A DNA stretch of 64,000 nt from Arthrobacter sp. C2 (GTDB taxonomy: Bacteria; Actinomycetota; Actinomycetes; Actinomycetales; Micrococcaceae), in the NCBI GenBank assembly GCA_024207135.1, contig CP042428.1, positions 1,426,001-1,490,000 of the forward strand, written 5' to 3'. Below are positions 1 through 9,278 of this stretch, one piece after another. Under the pieces are notes generated by a model. That model searched no databases. It was not told the DNA's origin and saw only the letters and a list, made by a program, of their open reading frames with translations. A program made the position numbers and the translations under genes. Position 1 is the stretch's first letter, and every line of letters begins with the position of its first letter.

Positions 1-653
1 ACAAGGCGGCCGAGGAAGCCATCCGCTCGCACATCTCCCGCGCCCGGCCCCGCGATGCGATCACCGGCGAGGAATTCGGCACCACCGGCAAGTCCAACCG
101 GCACTGGGTCATCGACCCGATCGACGGAACCAAGAACTTCGTGCGCGGGGTGCCGGTCTGGGCCACGCTGATCGCGCTGATCGACGACGGGGAGCCGGTC
201 GTCGGGCTGGTCTCCGCCCCGGCACTGAACCGCCGCTGGTGGGCCGCGAAGGACATGGGCGCCTACACCGGCCGCTCCATGGCCAGCGCCCACAAGCTGA
301 AGGTCTCCTCGGTGGCCAAGCTCGAGGACGCCTCGCTGTCCTACTCCTCGCTGACCGGCTGGAAGGAACGCGGGCAGCGCGAGAACTTCATCGAGCTGAC
401 CGACTCGCTCTGGCGCACCCGCGCCTACGGGGACTTCTGGTCCTACTGCATGGTCGCCGAGGGCGCCGTGGACCTGGCCGCCGAGCCGGAACTGAACCTC
501 TACGACATGGCCGCCCTGGTGCCGATCGTGCGCGAGGCCGGGGGCCGCTTCACCTCGGTGGAGGGCGTCGATGGCTGCAACGGCGGCAATGCCGTGGCCA
601 GCAACGGCCTGGTCCACGACGCCGCACTGGAAATCCTGAACGCCGGCCGCTAA
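1..653 (+). CDS. hisN: Histidinol-phosphatase / inositol monophosphatase-family protein, 5' truncated by window edge
   Basis: The reading frame is open from the first bases of the window (codons start at base 3), so the start lies outside; about 216 residues are visible. The inositol-monophosphatase family metal sites are present: GEE near residue 28 and DPIDGTKNF near residue 43, with the second metal-binding Asp probably in [11 protein letters not shown]. In actinobacteria this subgroup commonly supplies histidinol-phosphate phosphatase (HisN), which dephosphorylates L-histidinol phosphate in histidine synthesis. Sequence alone does not separate it firmly from inositol-1-phosphatase, so the symbol is a family-level assignment. 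The stop codon TAA overlaps the ATG of the next gene (TAATG), suggesting translational coupling. Confidence 0.75.
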   Translation, partial: KAAEEAIRSHISRARPRDAITGEEFGTTGKSNRHWVIDPIDGTKNFVRGVPVWATLIALIDDGEPVVGLVSAPALNRRWWAAKDMGAYTGRSMASAHKLKVSSVAKLEDASLSYSSLTGWKERGQRENFIELTDSLWRTRAYGDFWSYCMVAEGAVDLAAEPELNLYDMAALVPIVREAGGRFTSVEGVDGCNGGNAVASNGLVHDAALEILNAGR

Positions 654-1294
654 TGCTTCCGGCACCGCTGACCCCGAGCGAGGAAAACTACCTCAAGGCG
701 CTTTACGCGCTGACCGAGTGGGAGAACGAGCCGGTGACCACCGGGAACATCGCCGCGCAGCTGGGCGTGGCCCCGGCGTCGGCGACCTCGATGGTCTCCA
801 AGCTGGCCGGCAAGGACCTTCTGGTCCACCCGCCCTACGGTGCCATCACGTTCACCGAGTCCGGACGCCTGGCCGCGCTGTCCGTGGTGCGCCGGCACCG
901 GCTCATCGAGACTTTCCTGCTCAACGAGCTGGGCTACGCCTGGGACGAGGTGCACGAGGAGGCCGAGCAGCTCGAGCACACGGTTTCGACCCGCTTCATC
1001 GAGGCCCTGGCAGCACGCCTGGGACACCCGGCCGCCGACCCGCACGGGGACCCGATCCCCGGACCCGACGGCTCCCTGGCGATGCCCCCGGCGATCCGGC
1101 TTGACCGCTTCCAGGCCGCCGGGGCACCCACCGCCGCCGTCGTGTCCCGGATCAGCGACGAGGACCCCGCGTTCCTGCGCCTGTGCACGGAGCTTGGCAT
1201 CTGGCCGGGGGCCACCATCGAACTGCCGCATCCGCGGATCAGCGACATCGACGCGACCATGCTGTGGGTGCTGTCCGTGCCCACCAACGCCTAG
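653..1294 (+). CDS. DtxR/MntR-family metal-dependent transcriptional regulator
   Basis: A protein of 213 residues with the DtxR/MntR architecture. The N-terminal winged helix-turn-helix (residues 1-70) carries the typical LTPSEENYLKALY opening and a TTGNIAAQLGVAPASATSM recognition region. A dimerisation and metal-binding domain follows, with RRHRLIETFL and HEEAEQLEHTVS supplying His/Glu ligands. A short C-terminal FeoA-like portion is present (residues about 140-213). Such proteins repress metal-uptake genes when loaded with Mn(II) or Fe(II). The ATG overlaps the upstream stop (TAATG), which decides the start. No metal transporter lies beside it; the next genes are fluoride channels, so its targets are probably elsewhere. 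Confidence 0.85.
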   Translation: MLPAPLTPSEENYLKALYALTEWENEPVTTGNIAAQLGVAPASATSMVSKLAGKDLLVHPPYGAITFTESGRLAALSVVRRHRLIETFLLNELGYAWDEVHEEAEQLEHTVSTRFIEALAARLGHPAADPHGDPIPGPDGSLAMPPAIRLDRFQAAGAPTAAVVSRISDEDPAFLRLCTELGIWPGATIELPHPRISDIDATMLWVLSVPTNA

Positions 1295-1316
1295 GCAGCG
1301 GAACCGGGCGCCGGGA

Positions 1317-1877
1317 ATGGACGAGCCGAAAATACCGGGCGGGCAAGGGGCCCATGGCAGCGCGCAGCCGTGCCGCGACGCGACGACCAACGCCATCGCA
1401 CCCCAGGCAACCCCGCCAAGGCCCGCACCGCGGATCACCGGCCGGAACCTGGCCGCGGTCGCCGTCGGAGGCCTGTGCGGTGCCGGCCTGCGGGTCGGCC
1501 TGGGCCTGTGGTTCCCCGACGGCCCCGGCTTCCCGGCCACCACCCTGGCCATCAATGTCGCAGGCACCGCCGCCCTGGGCGCGCTGACCAGCTACTGGCA
1601 GGTGACCCGTCGCGGGCCAGGCTGGCTGCGCGCCGGCGTCGGAACCGGCTTCCTGGGCGCCTTCACGACGTTCTCCGCCCTGATCCTCTTCGCCCTCGGC
1701 GCGGGGGCGGGTGCCGCCGTGCTGGATCTGGCGGTCTCGCTGGTGCTGTGCGTGGCGGCGGCCTGGGCGGCCATGGCCGTCGTTGAACGGGTGCTGGACC
1801 GCGGAGCACCGGCGGGTCCGGCGCCAGCGGCCGGCTCTCGGCACCCCGGGACCCCGGACGCGGGAGGGCCCACATGA
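1317..1877 (+). CDS. crcB: Fluoride channel subunit 1 (CrcB/FluC family)
   Basis: A membrane protein of 186 residues with about four transmembrane segments after a proline-rich N-terminal stretch of about 40 residues. Family signatures are visible: GGLCGAGLRVGL in the first helix, NVAGTAALG in the second, and GFLGAFTTFSA, the conserved fluoride-pore segment with its Thr-Thr-Phe-Ser, in the third. FluC channels are dual-topology dimers that export F-. Here the second subunit is encoded immediately downstream with an ATGA overlap, the usual arrangement for a heterodimeric pair in Gram-positives. The ATG at 1317 lies 22 bases after the regulator gene; the extra N-terminus relative to typical 120-130 residue FluC proteins leaves a later internal start possible. 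Confidence 0.88.
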   Translation: MDEPKIPGGQGAHGSAQPCRDATTNAIAPQATPPRPAPRITGRNLAAVAVGGLCGAGLRVGLGLWFPDGPGFPATTLAINVAGTAALGALTSYWQVTRRGPGWLRAGVGTGFLGAFTTFSALILFALGAGAGAAVLDLAVSLVLCVAAAWAAMAVVERVLDRGAPAGPAPAAGSRHPGTPDAGGPT

Positions 1878-2314
1878 ACGCACTTGGCCCCGCCGGCTTC
1901 CTGCTCATTGCCGTGGCCGGGGCGTTCGGCGCGTTGCTGCGCTACCTGCTGGATGTCGTGCTCTCCGCCGCGCAGCACCGACGCACCGCCGCGGGAACCC
2001 GGATCTTTCCGCTGGGCATCCTGCTGGCAAACACCCTGGCTTGCCTGCTGGTCGGCGGGGGCGCGGCGTGGGCCGCGGGCCACGGAATCGCCTGGCACCC
2101 GGATCACCTGGACTCCTGGCCGGGGCTGCTGATCCTGGCCTTGGTTCTGGGCGTGTGCGGGGGGCTGAGCACCATGAGCACCTTCATCGTGGCGGCCGTG
2201 TCCCTGTGGCGCTCCGGAGCCCGGGCGATGGCGGCGTCCTACACCGGGCTGACCCTTGGTGCCGGACTGGCTGCCGGGCTTCTCGGCGGCTTGCTGGCAT
2301 CCCTGCTGCCCTAG
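1874..2314 (+). CDS. crcB: Fluoride channel subunit 2 (CrcB/FluC family)
   Basis: A protein of 146 residues with four predicted transmembrane helices and FluC signatures: GAFGALLRYLLD in helix 1, NTLACLLVGG in helix 2 and GVCGGLSTMSTF in helix 3. The last is the pore motif in a diverged form, Ser-Thr-Met-Ser where subunit 1 has Thr-Thr-Phe-Ser. The start ATG overlaps the stop of subunit 1 (ATGA), so the two are translationally coupled and probably assemble as a heterodimer exporting fluoride. A hydrophilic insert after helix 1 (QHRRTAAG) is also present. The gene is convergent with the DUF2568 membrane protein gene 73 bases away. Confidence 0.88.
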   Translation: MNALGPAGFLLIAVAGAFGALLRYLLDVVLSAAQHRRTAAGTRIFPLGILLANTLACLLVGGGAAWAAGHGIAWHPDHLDSWPGLLILALVLGVCGGLSTMSTFIVAAVSLWRSGARAMAASYTGLTLGAGLAAGLLGGLLASLLP

Positions 2315-2387
2315 CCAGCACGTACCCGCAGGGGCCGGCCATTCCCACGGAGGGCGGGCACCGGATGCGGCACCGCTGGGCGGCCTC

Positions 2388-3881
2388 CTAGCGTGCGGCG
2401 CGCCGCCCGGTGGCCTTCTTGCCGCCGGCCACGTTCTGGCCACGGACGGCAACGGTCAGCGCCAGGCTGATGGCGGTCAGCACTCCCATGCACACCGCCA
2501 GGACCGGTTGTCCGGCAATGGCCAGCAACCCCGCACCGGTGGCAAACAGCAAGTGCGCCAAGATCGCATGGTAGGGCTGGGGCAAGCGCAGGCTCGCCTT
2601 GGGCGACATGAAAACAGCCCAGAAGACCAGCAACGGCACGACGGTGACAATCAGCGACATCGCGGTGCTCAGCGGCAGTACCACCAGGCCCCAAATTCCA
2701 AGCGCACCGAGCAGTGCAACTTCGAGGATGAAGGACACGACCAGCAGTGCAACCACGATGCCACGGGAGGCGCCGCCCCGGGGCGTTCCAGCCGCTGGGG
2801 AAGGCGCCGCCGCGGGTTCCTCGGCAACCGGGGTCTCGGTTTGCGGGATCTCGGTTTGCGGGATCTCGCTGTCCGTTGCCGTGGCTTCCCGGTTCCGGGG
2901 CGGTCCCGCGGCATCGGGTGCGGCCACGGTTGCGGCAGCGCCATCCGGTTCGGCCGCGGGTGCATCCGGTGTCCGGGCCGGGCCGGGTGCAGGGGTTGCT
3001 GAGTCGGAGGCTGCCGTGCTTGCAGGTTCCGGCGCGGCGGCCCCGGATTCCAACGGGTCCGGCTTGACCTTGGAGGCCTTGGCAGGTTGCGTGGCCGCCG
3101 CCGGGCGCGATGCCGCTTCCGTCGCGGACGATGCACTGGCCTGGAACGGGCTTTTTGCGGGTTCCTCGCGGGCTGCCGGTTTCTTCACCGAGCTGTCGAA
3201 GGCCCCCGTCCGTGCCGTGTCAGCTTGCTTCTTGCCCGCTGCGGGACCGGCTGCCGGGGGCACGGCCTGACTGGTTGCCGGGGCGCCGGGCTTGCCCGGC
3301 GCAGGGGAAGCAACCGGGCCGGGTGCAGCGGCCTTGGGAGCCTGCTCCGGAGCGGGGGGCTTGGGGCTCGGGGCACTCTTTGCCGGGGGCACGTTTGCCG
3401 TCGGAGCGGGAGCCGGAGCCTGGTTGCCCTTCTCCGTCCGGGCGGGAGCAATCGGTCCGGGCTTGGGCATCGGGCCGGTCTTCGAAGCCGGCGTCCGTGC
3501 GGCCTGCGGTGCGGGGACCTGGTTCTTGTTGCCTGGCTTCGTCGCCTGGGCCGCATTTTCCGGCTTGGGCGTGTCGGCAACGGGGGTTCCCGGCTTCGGG
3601 GGCTTCGCCACAAAGCCTGCAGGCTTGCCGAAGGTTGCCGGGCTTGGCTTTGAATTCGTCTGCACCGCGGGCGTCCGGGGCGTTCCGTTCGTCGAGTTCG
3701 CCGACGCTGGTGCGGTGTTCACAGCAGAAGCAGGCTTGGTGGTGCCGGCAGCCGGCGGTGTCTTCCCGGCCGCGGGTGCGTTTGCCGCAGCTGCGGCCTT
3801 GGCAGGCGTTGGGCGCACGGCGTCGGCTGGAACGGCATTCTTCGCCGGAACACCTTTTTTCGATGCTGGCTGCTTCGGCAT
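2388..3881 (-). CDS. DUF2568 (YrdB-like) membrane protein with long Ala/Pro/Lys-rich N-terminal region
   Basis: A protein of 497 residues in two unlike parts. Residues 1-370 are low-complexity, rich in Ala, Pro, Lys and Gly, with acid-rich stretches near the end and a short tandem repeat, IPQTEIPQTETP. Residues about 370-497 hold four hydrophobic segments and match my memory of the DUF2568/YrdB family: SFILEVALLGALGIWG, then VVPLLVFWAVFMSPKA, then AHLLFATGAGLLAIAG. The start ATG is chosen because GAGGTAAA precedes it at good spacing; an ORF extension further upstream lacks a ribosome binding site. Family members are usually about 120 residues, so the disordered cytoplasmic or cell-wall-spanning tail is unusual. 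Function unknown. Confidence 0.75.
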   Translation of the reverse strand: MPKQPASKKGVPAKNAVPADAVRPTPAKAAAAANAPAAGKTPPAAGTTKPASAVNTAPASANSTNGTPRTPAVQTNSKPSPATFGKPAGFVAKPPKPGTPVADTPKPENAAQATKPGNKNQVPAPQAARTPASKTGPMPKPGPIAPARTEKGNQAPAPAPTANVPPAKSAPSPKPPAPEQAPKAAAPGPVASPAPGKPGAPATSQAVPPAAGPAAGKKQADTARTGAFDSSVKKPAAREEPAKSPFQASASSATEAASRPAAATQPAKASKVKPDPLESGAAAPEPASTAASDSATPAPGPARTPDAPAAEPDGAAATVAAPDAAGPPRNREATATDSEIPQTEIPQTETPVAEEPAAAPSPAAGTPRGGASRGIVVALLVVSFILEVALLGALGIWGLVVLPLSTAMSLIVTVVPLLVFWAVFMSPKASLRLPQPYHAILAHLLFATGAGLLAIAGQPVLAVCMGVLTAISLALTVAVRGQNVAGGKKATGRRAAR

Positions 3882-4146
3882 GTTGGCTTTACCTCGTATG
3901 GACTCGACAATGCTCGACATATGCCAAGCCGACAACTTACCGTTCAAGTCTATGACGATCGCCCGGTTGTACTGCAAAATATCAGGTCAGTTGGCATTTC
4001 ACCGTATTTCAAGGGGCCCGGCGCAGAGCACCGGAGACCGACCTCGGCTGCATCGTCCAGCGCCTCGTGGCATGCCGTACGCATGCCCGATCGTGTCCTA
4101 TAGGCCGCAGGCCCCACACCCAGGTTGGCTGTGTGCGATTAAGACA
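3882..4146. other. Intergenic region between DUF2568 gene and tRNA
   Basis: About 265 bases upstream of the DUF2568 gene, probably its promoter and leader. On the minus strand TTGAAC and CATATG lie about 18 bases apart near 3920-3950 and could be a weak promoter. No ORF or RNA gene is supported here. Confidence 0.3.
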
Positions 4147-4183
4147 AATGATCCGCGGCCCTGTAACAGGACCGCGGATCATT
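4147..4183 (-). terminator. Rho-independent terminator after tRNA-fMet copy 1
   Basis: A 12-bp perfect stem (AATGATCCGCGG and its complement) with an inner CCTG/CAGG stem and a TAA loop, followed on the minus strand by TTGTCTTA. It lies 7 bases beyond the tRNA 3' end. Confidence 0.75.
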
Positions 4184-4189
4184 TCTTTG

Positions 4190-4263
<74 letters not shown>

Positions 4264-4470
4264 TCAGTAGATACAACAGTACCAGCGTCCCCACGTCATA
4301 CCTAATCGACCCGTGGTTTCGTCGGATTTTCGCGATTTCCCGGCCAATGCCAACGAGAGGGACGCCAACTACATTGGATTGCTGCATCGAAAAGCGGCTT
4401 CAGCGAAATTTACCAAGGTGACGCTCCCCACCATCCCGGCGGAGCCCCGCAGTGCTTGGCAGCAGACAAG

Positions 4471-4508
4471 GAAAGACCCCGACCAGGTTTCCCTGGTCAG
4501 GGTCTTTC
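4471..4508 (-). terminator. Rho-independent terminator after tRNA-fMet copy 2
   Basis: A 16-bp stem (AAAGACCC then CGACCAGG with one G.U pair) and a short loop, ending in a T-run on the minus strand just beyond the tRNA 3' end at 4514. Confidence 0.75.
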
Positions 4509-4513
4509 TTTCG

Positions 4514-4587
<74 letters not shown>

Positions 4588-4635
4588 GCGATATATCAAT
4601 CATCGCGCACGGGGCTTCGCCGAAGCAAATCCTGG

Positions 4636-4674
4636 CGGTGTCGCCCTGCTCACATGCCCGGCAGGGCGACACCG
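4636..4674 (-). terminator. Terminator hairpin after the UPF0182 gene
   Basis: A perfect 14-bp inverted repeat (CGGTGTCGCCCTGC) with an 11-base loop, 22 bases past the stop of the UPF0182 gene on the minus strand. Confidence 0.6.
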
Positions 4675-4695
4675 GATTGCTCCGCGACCGGTGCC

Positions 4696-7600
4696 TTACG
4701 GCGCCGGGGACTCGGACGGTGCCGGGGTTTCCGATGGCGCAGGAGTCTCGGTGGGAGCCGGGGCGCCCGTCAATTCGTCCTGTGCCTCGGTGGCGCGTTC
4801 CAGTGCATCCTGCAGCTTGGTCTGCTCCGCGCCGTACTTGGCGAAGTCGCCCTCGGCCAGTGCGGCCTGTCCGGCCTTGATTGCCGCGTTGGCGTCGCCC
4901 AGGGCATCGGTGAGCTGCTGCTCGGCGGTCTGCGTGGCCGGAGGTGTTCCGGGCTCCTCGCCGCCGTCTCCGGTTCCGGTCCCGGTTTCGCTGGTGACCG
5001 CGCCGCTGGTCCCCTGGAACACCTGGTCCAGGGCCTCGGCGAGCGTGTCCGCGAATCCGACCTTGTCGCCGAAGGCAACGAGCACCTTGCGCAGGGTCGG
5101 GTACGAGGTCTGTCCGGAGGACTGCACGTAGACCGGCTGGACATAGAGGATGCCGCCGCCCACGGGCAGCGAGAGCAGGTTGCCGTTCTTCACTTCCGAG
5201 GCGCCCTGGCGCAGCAGGTTCAACGCCTGCGAGACCGTGGCGTTGGAGTCGAAGTTCTGCTGTGCCTGGCCGGGGCCGGGCACGGAGAGCTCACGCGGGA
5301 TGGCCAGCAGGCGGAGCTTGCCATAGCCCTCGCCCTTGACGCCGGCCTTGTTGCCGGCATCGGCCTCGGCCGCCAGGAAGCCGAACAGCACGTTGCGCTG
5401 CTGGCCGCCCGGGGCGGTCTGCGGGATGAACGTCGAGGTCAGCGAGAAGGCTTCCTTCTCCTGCTTCGGCATCTTCAGCGACAGGTAGTACGGGGGCTGC
5501 TTGACGCTCGCGTTGGACTGCGTCGGGTCGGAGGGGACCGACCAGGCATCGTTGGAGTCGTAGAATCCGCCGGGATCGGTCACGTGGTACGTGGCCAGCA
5601 GTTCGCGCTGGACCTTGAACAGGTCCTCGGGGTAGCGCACGTGGCTCATCAGCTCGGCGGACATGTCCTTGTAGGACTTGATGTTCGTCGGGAAGACCTT
5701 CTGCCAGGCCTGCAGCAGCGGTTCCTCGGGTTCCCATGCGTAGAGCGTGACCGAACCGTCGTACGCGTCCACGGTTGCCTTGACCGAGTTGCGGATGTAG
5801 TTGATCTGCCCCGTCGCGGCCACCGCGCGGGTGCCGCCGGTCAGCGAGTCGGTGACCGCCGAGTCCAGTGCCTGCTGCTTGGAGTACGGGTAGTTCTTCG
5901 AGGTCGTGTAGGCATCGACGATCCACTGCACGCGTCCATCGACGATCGCCGGGTAGGCGTTGGAGTCCACGGTCAGGTAGGGCGCGACCTTCTTGACGCG
6001 GTCCTTGGGGTTGCGGTCGTAGAGGATCTGCGACTCGGAGTTGATCGCATCCGAGAGCAACAGGTCGGTGGAGGCGAACTTCAGCGAGTACACCAGGCGG
6101 TTGAAGAAGTTGCCCACCGAGGGCCCTCCGTCGCCATCGAAGGTGTTGCGGGTGTCTTCGCTGCCCGCACCGGAGGCCGGGCGGTCGAGCTCGCGCGGCT
6201 CCCAGCCCTCGGGGCCGCCGACGATCGAGTAGTCGGGCGAGGTTTCGCCGAAGTAGATCCGCGGTTCGTAGGTGTCGTCGTTGCCCAGCACGCCCTGGGT
6301 CGGGATGCCGGACAGCATGAAGTCCGGGCGCCCGCCGGCTGCCACGCGGTTGCCGTAGGCGGCAACCAGGCCGTAGCCGTGGGTGTAGGTGATGTGCTGG
6401 TTGACCCAGGTGTCACCCGGGTCGACGTTGAGCTCGCGCACGCCGATGACGGTGTCTTCGGTCTTGCCGTCGATCTCGTAGCGGTCCACGTTCAGCGTCT
6501 TGGTGAACTTGTAGTACGTGCGGAACTGCTGCAGCTGGTCGAACGCGGCCGAGACCAGGTTCGGGTCCAGCAGGCGGATGTTGGTGGTCGTTGCCGAGTC
6601 CTTGGACAACGCGTTCTTCTGCGGGTTCAGCTGGACGTCGTACGGCGTCTCCTCGACCGAATCCAGGCCGTAGGCCTTGCGCGTCATCTCGATGTTCTTC
6701 TGGATGAATTCGCGTTCCAGCGTCTTTTCCGACGGGACGACCTGGTACTGCTGCACGATGAACGGGTAGATGCCCCCGGCGACGATGACCGTCACCAGCA
6801 GCATCGCGGTGCCGATGATCGGCAGGCGCCAGCGGCCCATGATGGCCCCGACGATGAAGGTCACCGCGACCAGCACGGCGGCGATCGCCAGGATCGTCTT
6901 GGTCGGGATGACAGCGTGCACGTCGGTGTACAGGGCGCCGGCCACGCGGCCGTTTTGCGAGAGCAGCGTGGAGTAGCGGTCGACCCAGAAGTTCACGGCC
7001 TGCAGCAGCAGGAAGGCCACGGCGAAGACCGCGATGTGGATGCGGGCGGGCTTGCCGATGACAACGCCGCCGCGCTCCTCGATGCGGATGCCGCCGTAGA
7101 GGTAGTGGGTCAGCAGGCCGGCGATCCCGGCGATGAGCACCACGGAGATCAGGTAGCCGGTCAGCAGGCCGATGAACGGCAGCGAGAACATGTAGAAGGA
7201 CAGGTCCATGCCGAACTGCGGGTCGGTCTCACCGAAGTCGACCTGGTTGAAGAAGAGCAGCACTTCCTTCCACTGCGAGGTGACCGCGGTGGCGGCAAAG
7301 ATGCCGATCACCACCGGCACGCCGATCATCAGCAGGCGGCGCATCGGTTCGAGCTGCGACTGGTACTTGGACATGTTGTCCTGGCGCTGCCCGTCCGGGG
7401 CGTAGACCGGCCGCGAACGGTAGGCCAGGCGCAGGGAGAGCCAGGTTGCCGCGCCCATGAGCAGGAAGGCGACCACGAAGATCGCTGCCTTGGACAGGTA
7501 CTCGGTCCAGAACACGCGTTCAAAGCCGAGCTGGTTGAACCACAGCACATCCGCGTAGACGCTGGAGACGAAGACGAAAATGGCGACCAGGATGCCGATC

Positions 7601-7713
7601 ACGATGATCGTGGGCATCAGTGGGGATGGTCGTCGCTGGTGCGGCTGCGGGTCGGGACGTCCTTCGGGACCCCGTGGGGGCCCTCCGAAGGGGCTGCCGG
7701 TGCCAAAACTCAA
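4696..7713 (-). CDS. UPF0182 family large membrane protein
   Basis: A protein of 1005 residues matching the UPF0182/COG1615 family in length and layout. A proline-rich cytoplasmic N-terminus is followed by seven hydrophobic helices (about residues 32-330). A long extracellular domain carries family-typical runs such as [17 protein letters not shown] and [17 protein letters not shown]. The C-terminus is an acidic and Pro/Thr/Ser-rich tail ending in repeats of the type PSETPAPSE. The start is TTG at 7713, preceded on the minus strand by AGAGGT at 5-base spacing. The function of the family is unknown. The same gene sits next to the PDZ protease gene in mycobacteria (Rv3193c/Rv3194c from memory). 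A long frame on the opposite strand is a codon-bias shadow. Confidence 0.92.
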   Translation of the reverse strand: MSFGTGSPFGGPPRGPEGRPDPQPHQRRPSPLMPTIIVIGILVAIFVFVSSVYADVLWFNQLGFERVFWTEYLSKAAIFVVAFLLMGAATWLSLRLAYRSRPVYAPDGQRQDNMSKYQSQLEPMRRLLMIGVPVVIGIFAATAVTSQWKEVLLFFNQVDFGETDPQFGMDLSFYMFSLPFIGLLTGYLISVVLIAGIAGLLTHYLYGGIRIEERGGVVIGKPARIHIAVFAVAFLLLQAVNFWVDRYSTLLSQNGRVAGALYTDVHAVIPTKTILAIAAVLVAVTFIVGAIMGRWRLPIIGTAMLLVTVIVAGGIYPFIVQQYQVVPSEKTLEREFIQKNIEMTRKAYGLDSVEETPYDVQLNPQKNALSKDSATTTNIRLLDPNLVSAAFDQLQQFRTYYKFTKTLNVDRYEIDGKTEDTVIGVRELNVDPGDTWVNQHITYTHGYGLVAAYGNRVAAGGRPDFMLSGIPTQGVLGNDDTYEPRIYFGETSPDYSIVGGPEGWEPRELDRPASGAGSEDTRNTFDGDGGPSVGNFFNRLVYSLKFASTDLLLSDAINSESQILYDRNPKDRVKKVAPYLTVDSNAYPAIVDGRVQWIVDAYTTSKNYPYSKQQALDSAVTDSLTGGTRAVAATGQINYIRNSVKATVDAYDGSVTLYAWEPEEPLLQAWQKVFPTNIKSYKDMSAELMSHVRYPEDLFKVQRELLATYHVTDPGGFYDSNDAWSVPSDPTQSNASVKQPPYYLSLKMPKQEKEAFSLTSTFIPQTAPGGQQRNVLFGFLAAEADAGNKAGVKGEGYGKLRLLAIPRELSVPGPGQAQQNFDSNATVSQALNLLRQGASEVKNGNLLSLPVGGGILYVQPVYVQSSGQTSYPTLRKVLVAFGDKVGFADTLAEALDQVFQGTSGAVTSETGTGTGDGGEEPGTPPATQTAEQQLTDALGDANAAIKAGQAALAEGDFAKYGAEQTKLQDALERATEAQDELTGAPAPTETPAPSETPAPSESPAP

Positions 7714-7898
7714 TTTATACCTCTACCGTTGGAACGATTGGCGCGCAGAAAGCGCACCGGAAGTGTGTCTTTGTTCTCTATTCTGCCTTGCATGGCCGCC
7801 CGGCGGGGCACCCTAAAGGATGATGTCGCACAAATGTGAGCCGATTGTGACCCGGTCCCCGCTTGGGCTCCCGCTCCCCGCAAGGGGAACCGCCGGCG
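7714..7898. other. Gap between PDZ-protease and UPF0182 genes
   Basis: 185 bases on the same-strand path. A CCCC-GCAA-GGGG hairpin with imperfectly paired outer arms (about 7853-7892) may terminate the protease transcript; the part next to 7713 carries the UPF0182 leader and ribosome binding site. Confidence 0.35.
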
Positions 7899-9083
7899 CT
7901 AGCCGCAGCCGGGGAAGGACGCCGGGTCCTTGCCCGCGCCGATCCCTTCGACCGCCGCGCGTGCCTCGGAGAGCGTGGCCACCTTGATGACGTCGAGCCC
8001 GTCGGGGATCCTGCCGACCACGTCGGGGCAGTTCTCCGCCGGGGCCAGGAAGTACGATGCGCCCTGGTCGCGGGCGCCGACGAGCTTCTGCGCGATGCCG
8101 CCGATCGGCTCGACCTTGCCGTCGGCCGTGATGGCCCCGGTCCCGGCAAAGTGCTTGCCCCCGGTCATCTCGCCCGGGGTGAGCGTATCGACGATGGCCA
8201 GGGCGAACATCATCCCGGCGCTGGGCCCGCCGACGTTCTCCAGCCCGAACTTGGCCTGCAGCGGGAAGTCGAAGCTGCCCGAGAGCAGGATCCCGAGCTG
8301 GCGCTGGCCCCCGGCCCCCTCGGTGGTGGACACCGTGACCTCGGCCCGCTTCCCGTCGCGCAGGATCCCCAGGACGCTGGGCTTCGCGCCGGCGGCATCG
8401 AGCTGCTTCTTGAGCGCATCCAGGTCGGTGATCTTGTGCCCGTTGATGGTTTCGAGCCGGTCGGAGATCTTCAGCACGCCGGAATTCTGCTGGGTCGCGA
8501 ATCCCACGACGCCCAGGTGGCTGGAGAAGGGGATGTCCAGCTCGTGCAGGGCCGCGGCGGTGGACAGCTGCTGCGAGTCGTCCATCATCACGGTGTTCTG
8601 TTCGCTCTGTTCGGTGGTGGTGGTGCCCCGCGGCAGCACCGTCTCCTCGGGGACCACGTCCTGGGTCGGGTCGATCCAGCCCCAGAGCACGTTGAAGAAC
8701 GGCAGCCGAGCCTGGCCCCCGCCCTGGACGTACACCGTGGTCATGTCCAGCTCGCCGGAGGTCGGGTAGGTCTGCTCTCCGCTGATGCTCAGGAGCTTGG
8801 TCCCGTTGACGGACCCGATGGTGTTCAGCGCCGGGCCGGCGGATTCGACCACGAAGTGGGTCGGCAGCAGCGTCGCGGCCGCGATCAGCACCATCGTGAT
8901 CCAGCCGGCGACCGCGCGGTTGCGCCGCATCCGCGCCGTCCCGGGGTCCGGTGCGGGCCAGCGGTGCAGCAGCGGGCCGTGGTCGGCGCCGTCCGGGCCC
9001 TGCGTTCCTTCGGTCCCCGCGGCGTTCAGGCCGGCCCGGTCCCCGGCTTCTTCATGCGCTGCTGGCACGATTCCCTCTTTCAT
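7899..9083 (-). CDS. PDZ-domain Lon-like (S16) serine protease, YlbL type
   Basis: A protein of 394 residues. A polar N-terminus of about 50 residues is followed by one transmembrane segment (WITMVLIAAATLLP), a lumenal region, a PDZ domain (about 200-285: SGVLKISDRLETINGHKI) and a C-terminal Lon-type protease domain. The catalytic serine is in GGPSAGMMF and the catalytic lysine in GGIAQKLVGARDQGA, the Ser-Lys dyad of family S16. Homologues such as Bacillus YlbL are membrane-anchored proteases. The exact start is uncertain: a GTG five codons later has a better ribosome binding site (AGAGGGA), and MRRNRAV at residue 52 is another candidate. Divergent from the DUF2342 gene. Confidence 0.85.
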   Translation of the reverse strand: MKEGIVPAAHEEAGDRAGLNAAGTEGTQGPDGADHGPLLHRWPAPDPGTARMRRNRAVAGWITMVLIAAATLLPTHFVVESAGPALNTIGSVNGTKLLSISGEQTYPTSGELDMTTVYVQGGGQARLPFFNVLWGWIDPTQDVVPEETVLPRGTTTTEQSEQNTVMMDDSQQLSTAAALHELDIPFSSHLGVVGFATQQNSGVLKISDRLETINGHKITDLDALKKQLDAAGAKPSVLGILRDGKRAEVTVSTTEGAGGQRQLGILLSGSFDFPLQAKFGLENVGGPSAGMMFALAIVDTLTPGEMTGGKHFAGTGAITADGKVEPIGGIAQKLVGARDQGASYFLAPAENCPDVVGRIPDGLDVIKVATLSEARAAVEGIGAGKDPASFPGCG

Positions 9084-9266
9084 TGCTGGTCTCTGCGCCC
9101 CGCGGGGCGAGGCGTGCGCCGCGCGCCACGAGCAGCCTCAAGCCTACAAGCCCGGGCCGCGGCGGTCGTGTGCGGCACGGATGCGAGGCGCTGCTTCACA
9201 GCGGGTTCCGATGTGCCCACAGCGAACTGGCAACCCGGAGCTTGGGCCGATCCCCGGGCCCGGGGG

Positions 9267-9272
9267 TACCGT
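9267..9272 (+). promoter_or_regulatory. -10 box of leaderless transcript for DUF2342 gene
   Basis: TACCGT, six bases before the ATG at 9279. No Shine-Dalgarno is present, so transcription probably starts at the ATG itself. Confidence 0.55.
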
Positions 9273-9278
9273 TGAACC

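Noticed and set aside
1317-2314. Fluoride riboswitch near the crcB pair
   Set aside because: The crcB genes directly follow and overlap coding sequence, leaving no room for the aptamer.
2230-2387. Overlapping frames downstream of crcB copy 2
   Set aside because: They run antisense into the DUF2568 gene and lack start signals.
4654-7839. A 1061-residue open frame antisense to the UPF0182 gene
   Set aside because: High GC content keeps the opposite strand open. The product is a low-complexity Gly/Val/Gln/Arg mix with no family signature, whereas the minus strand encodes a complete known family.
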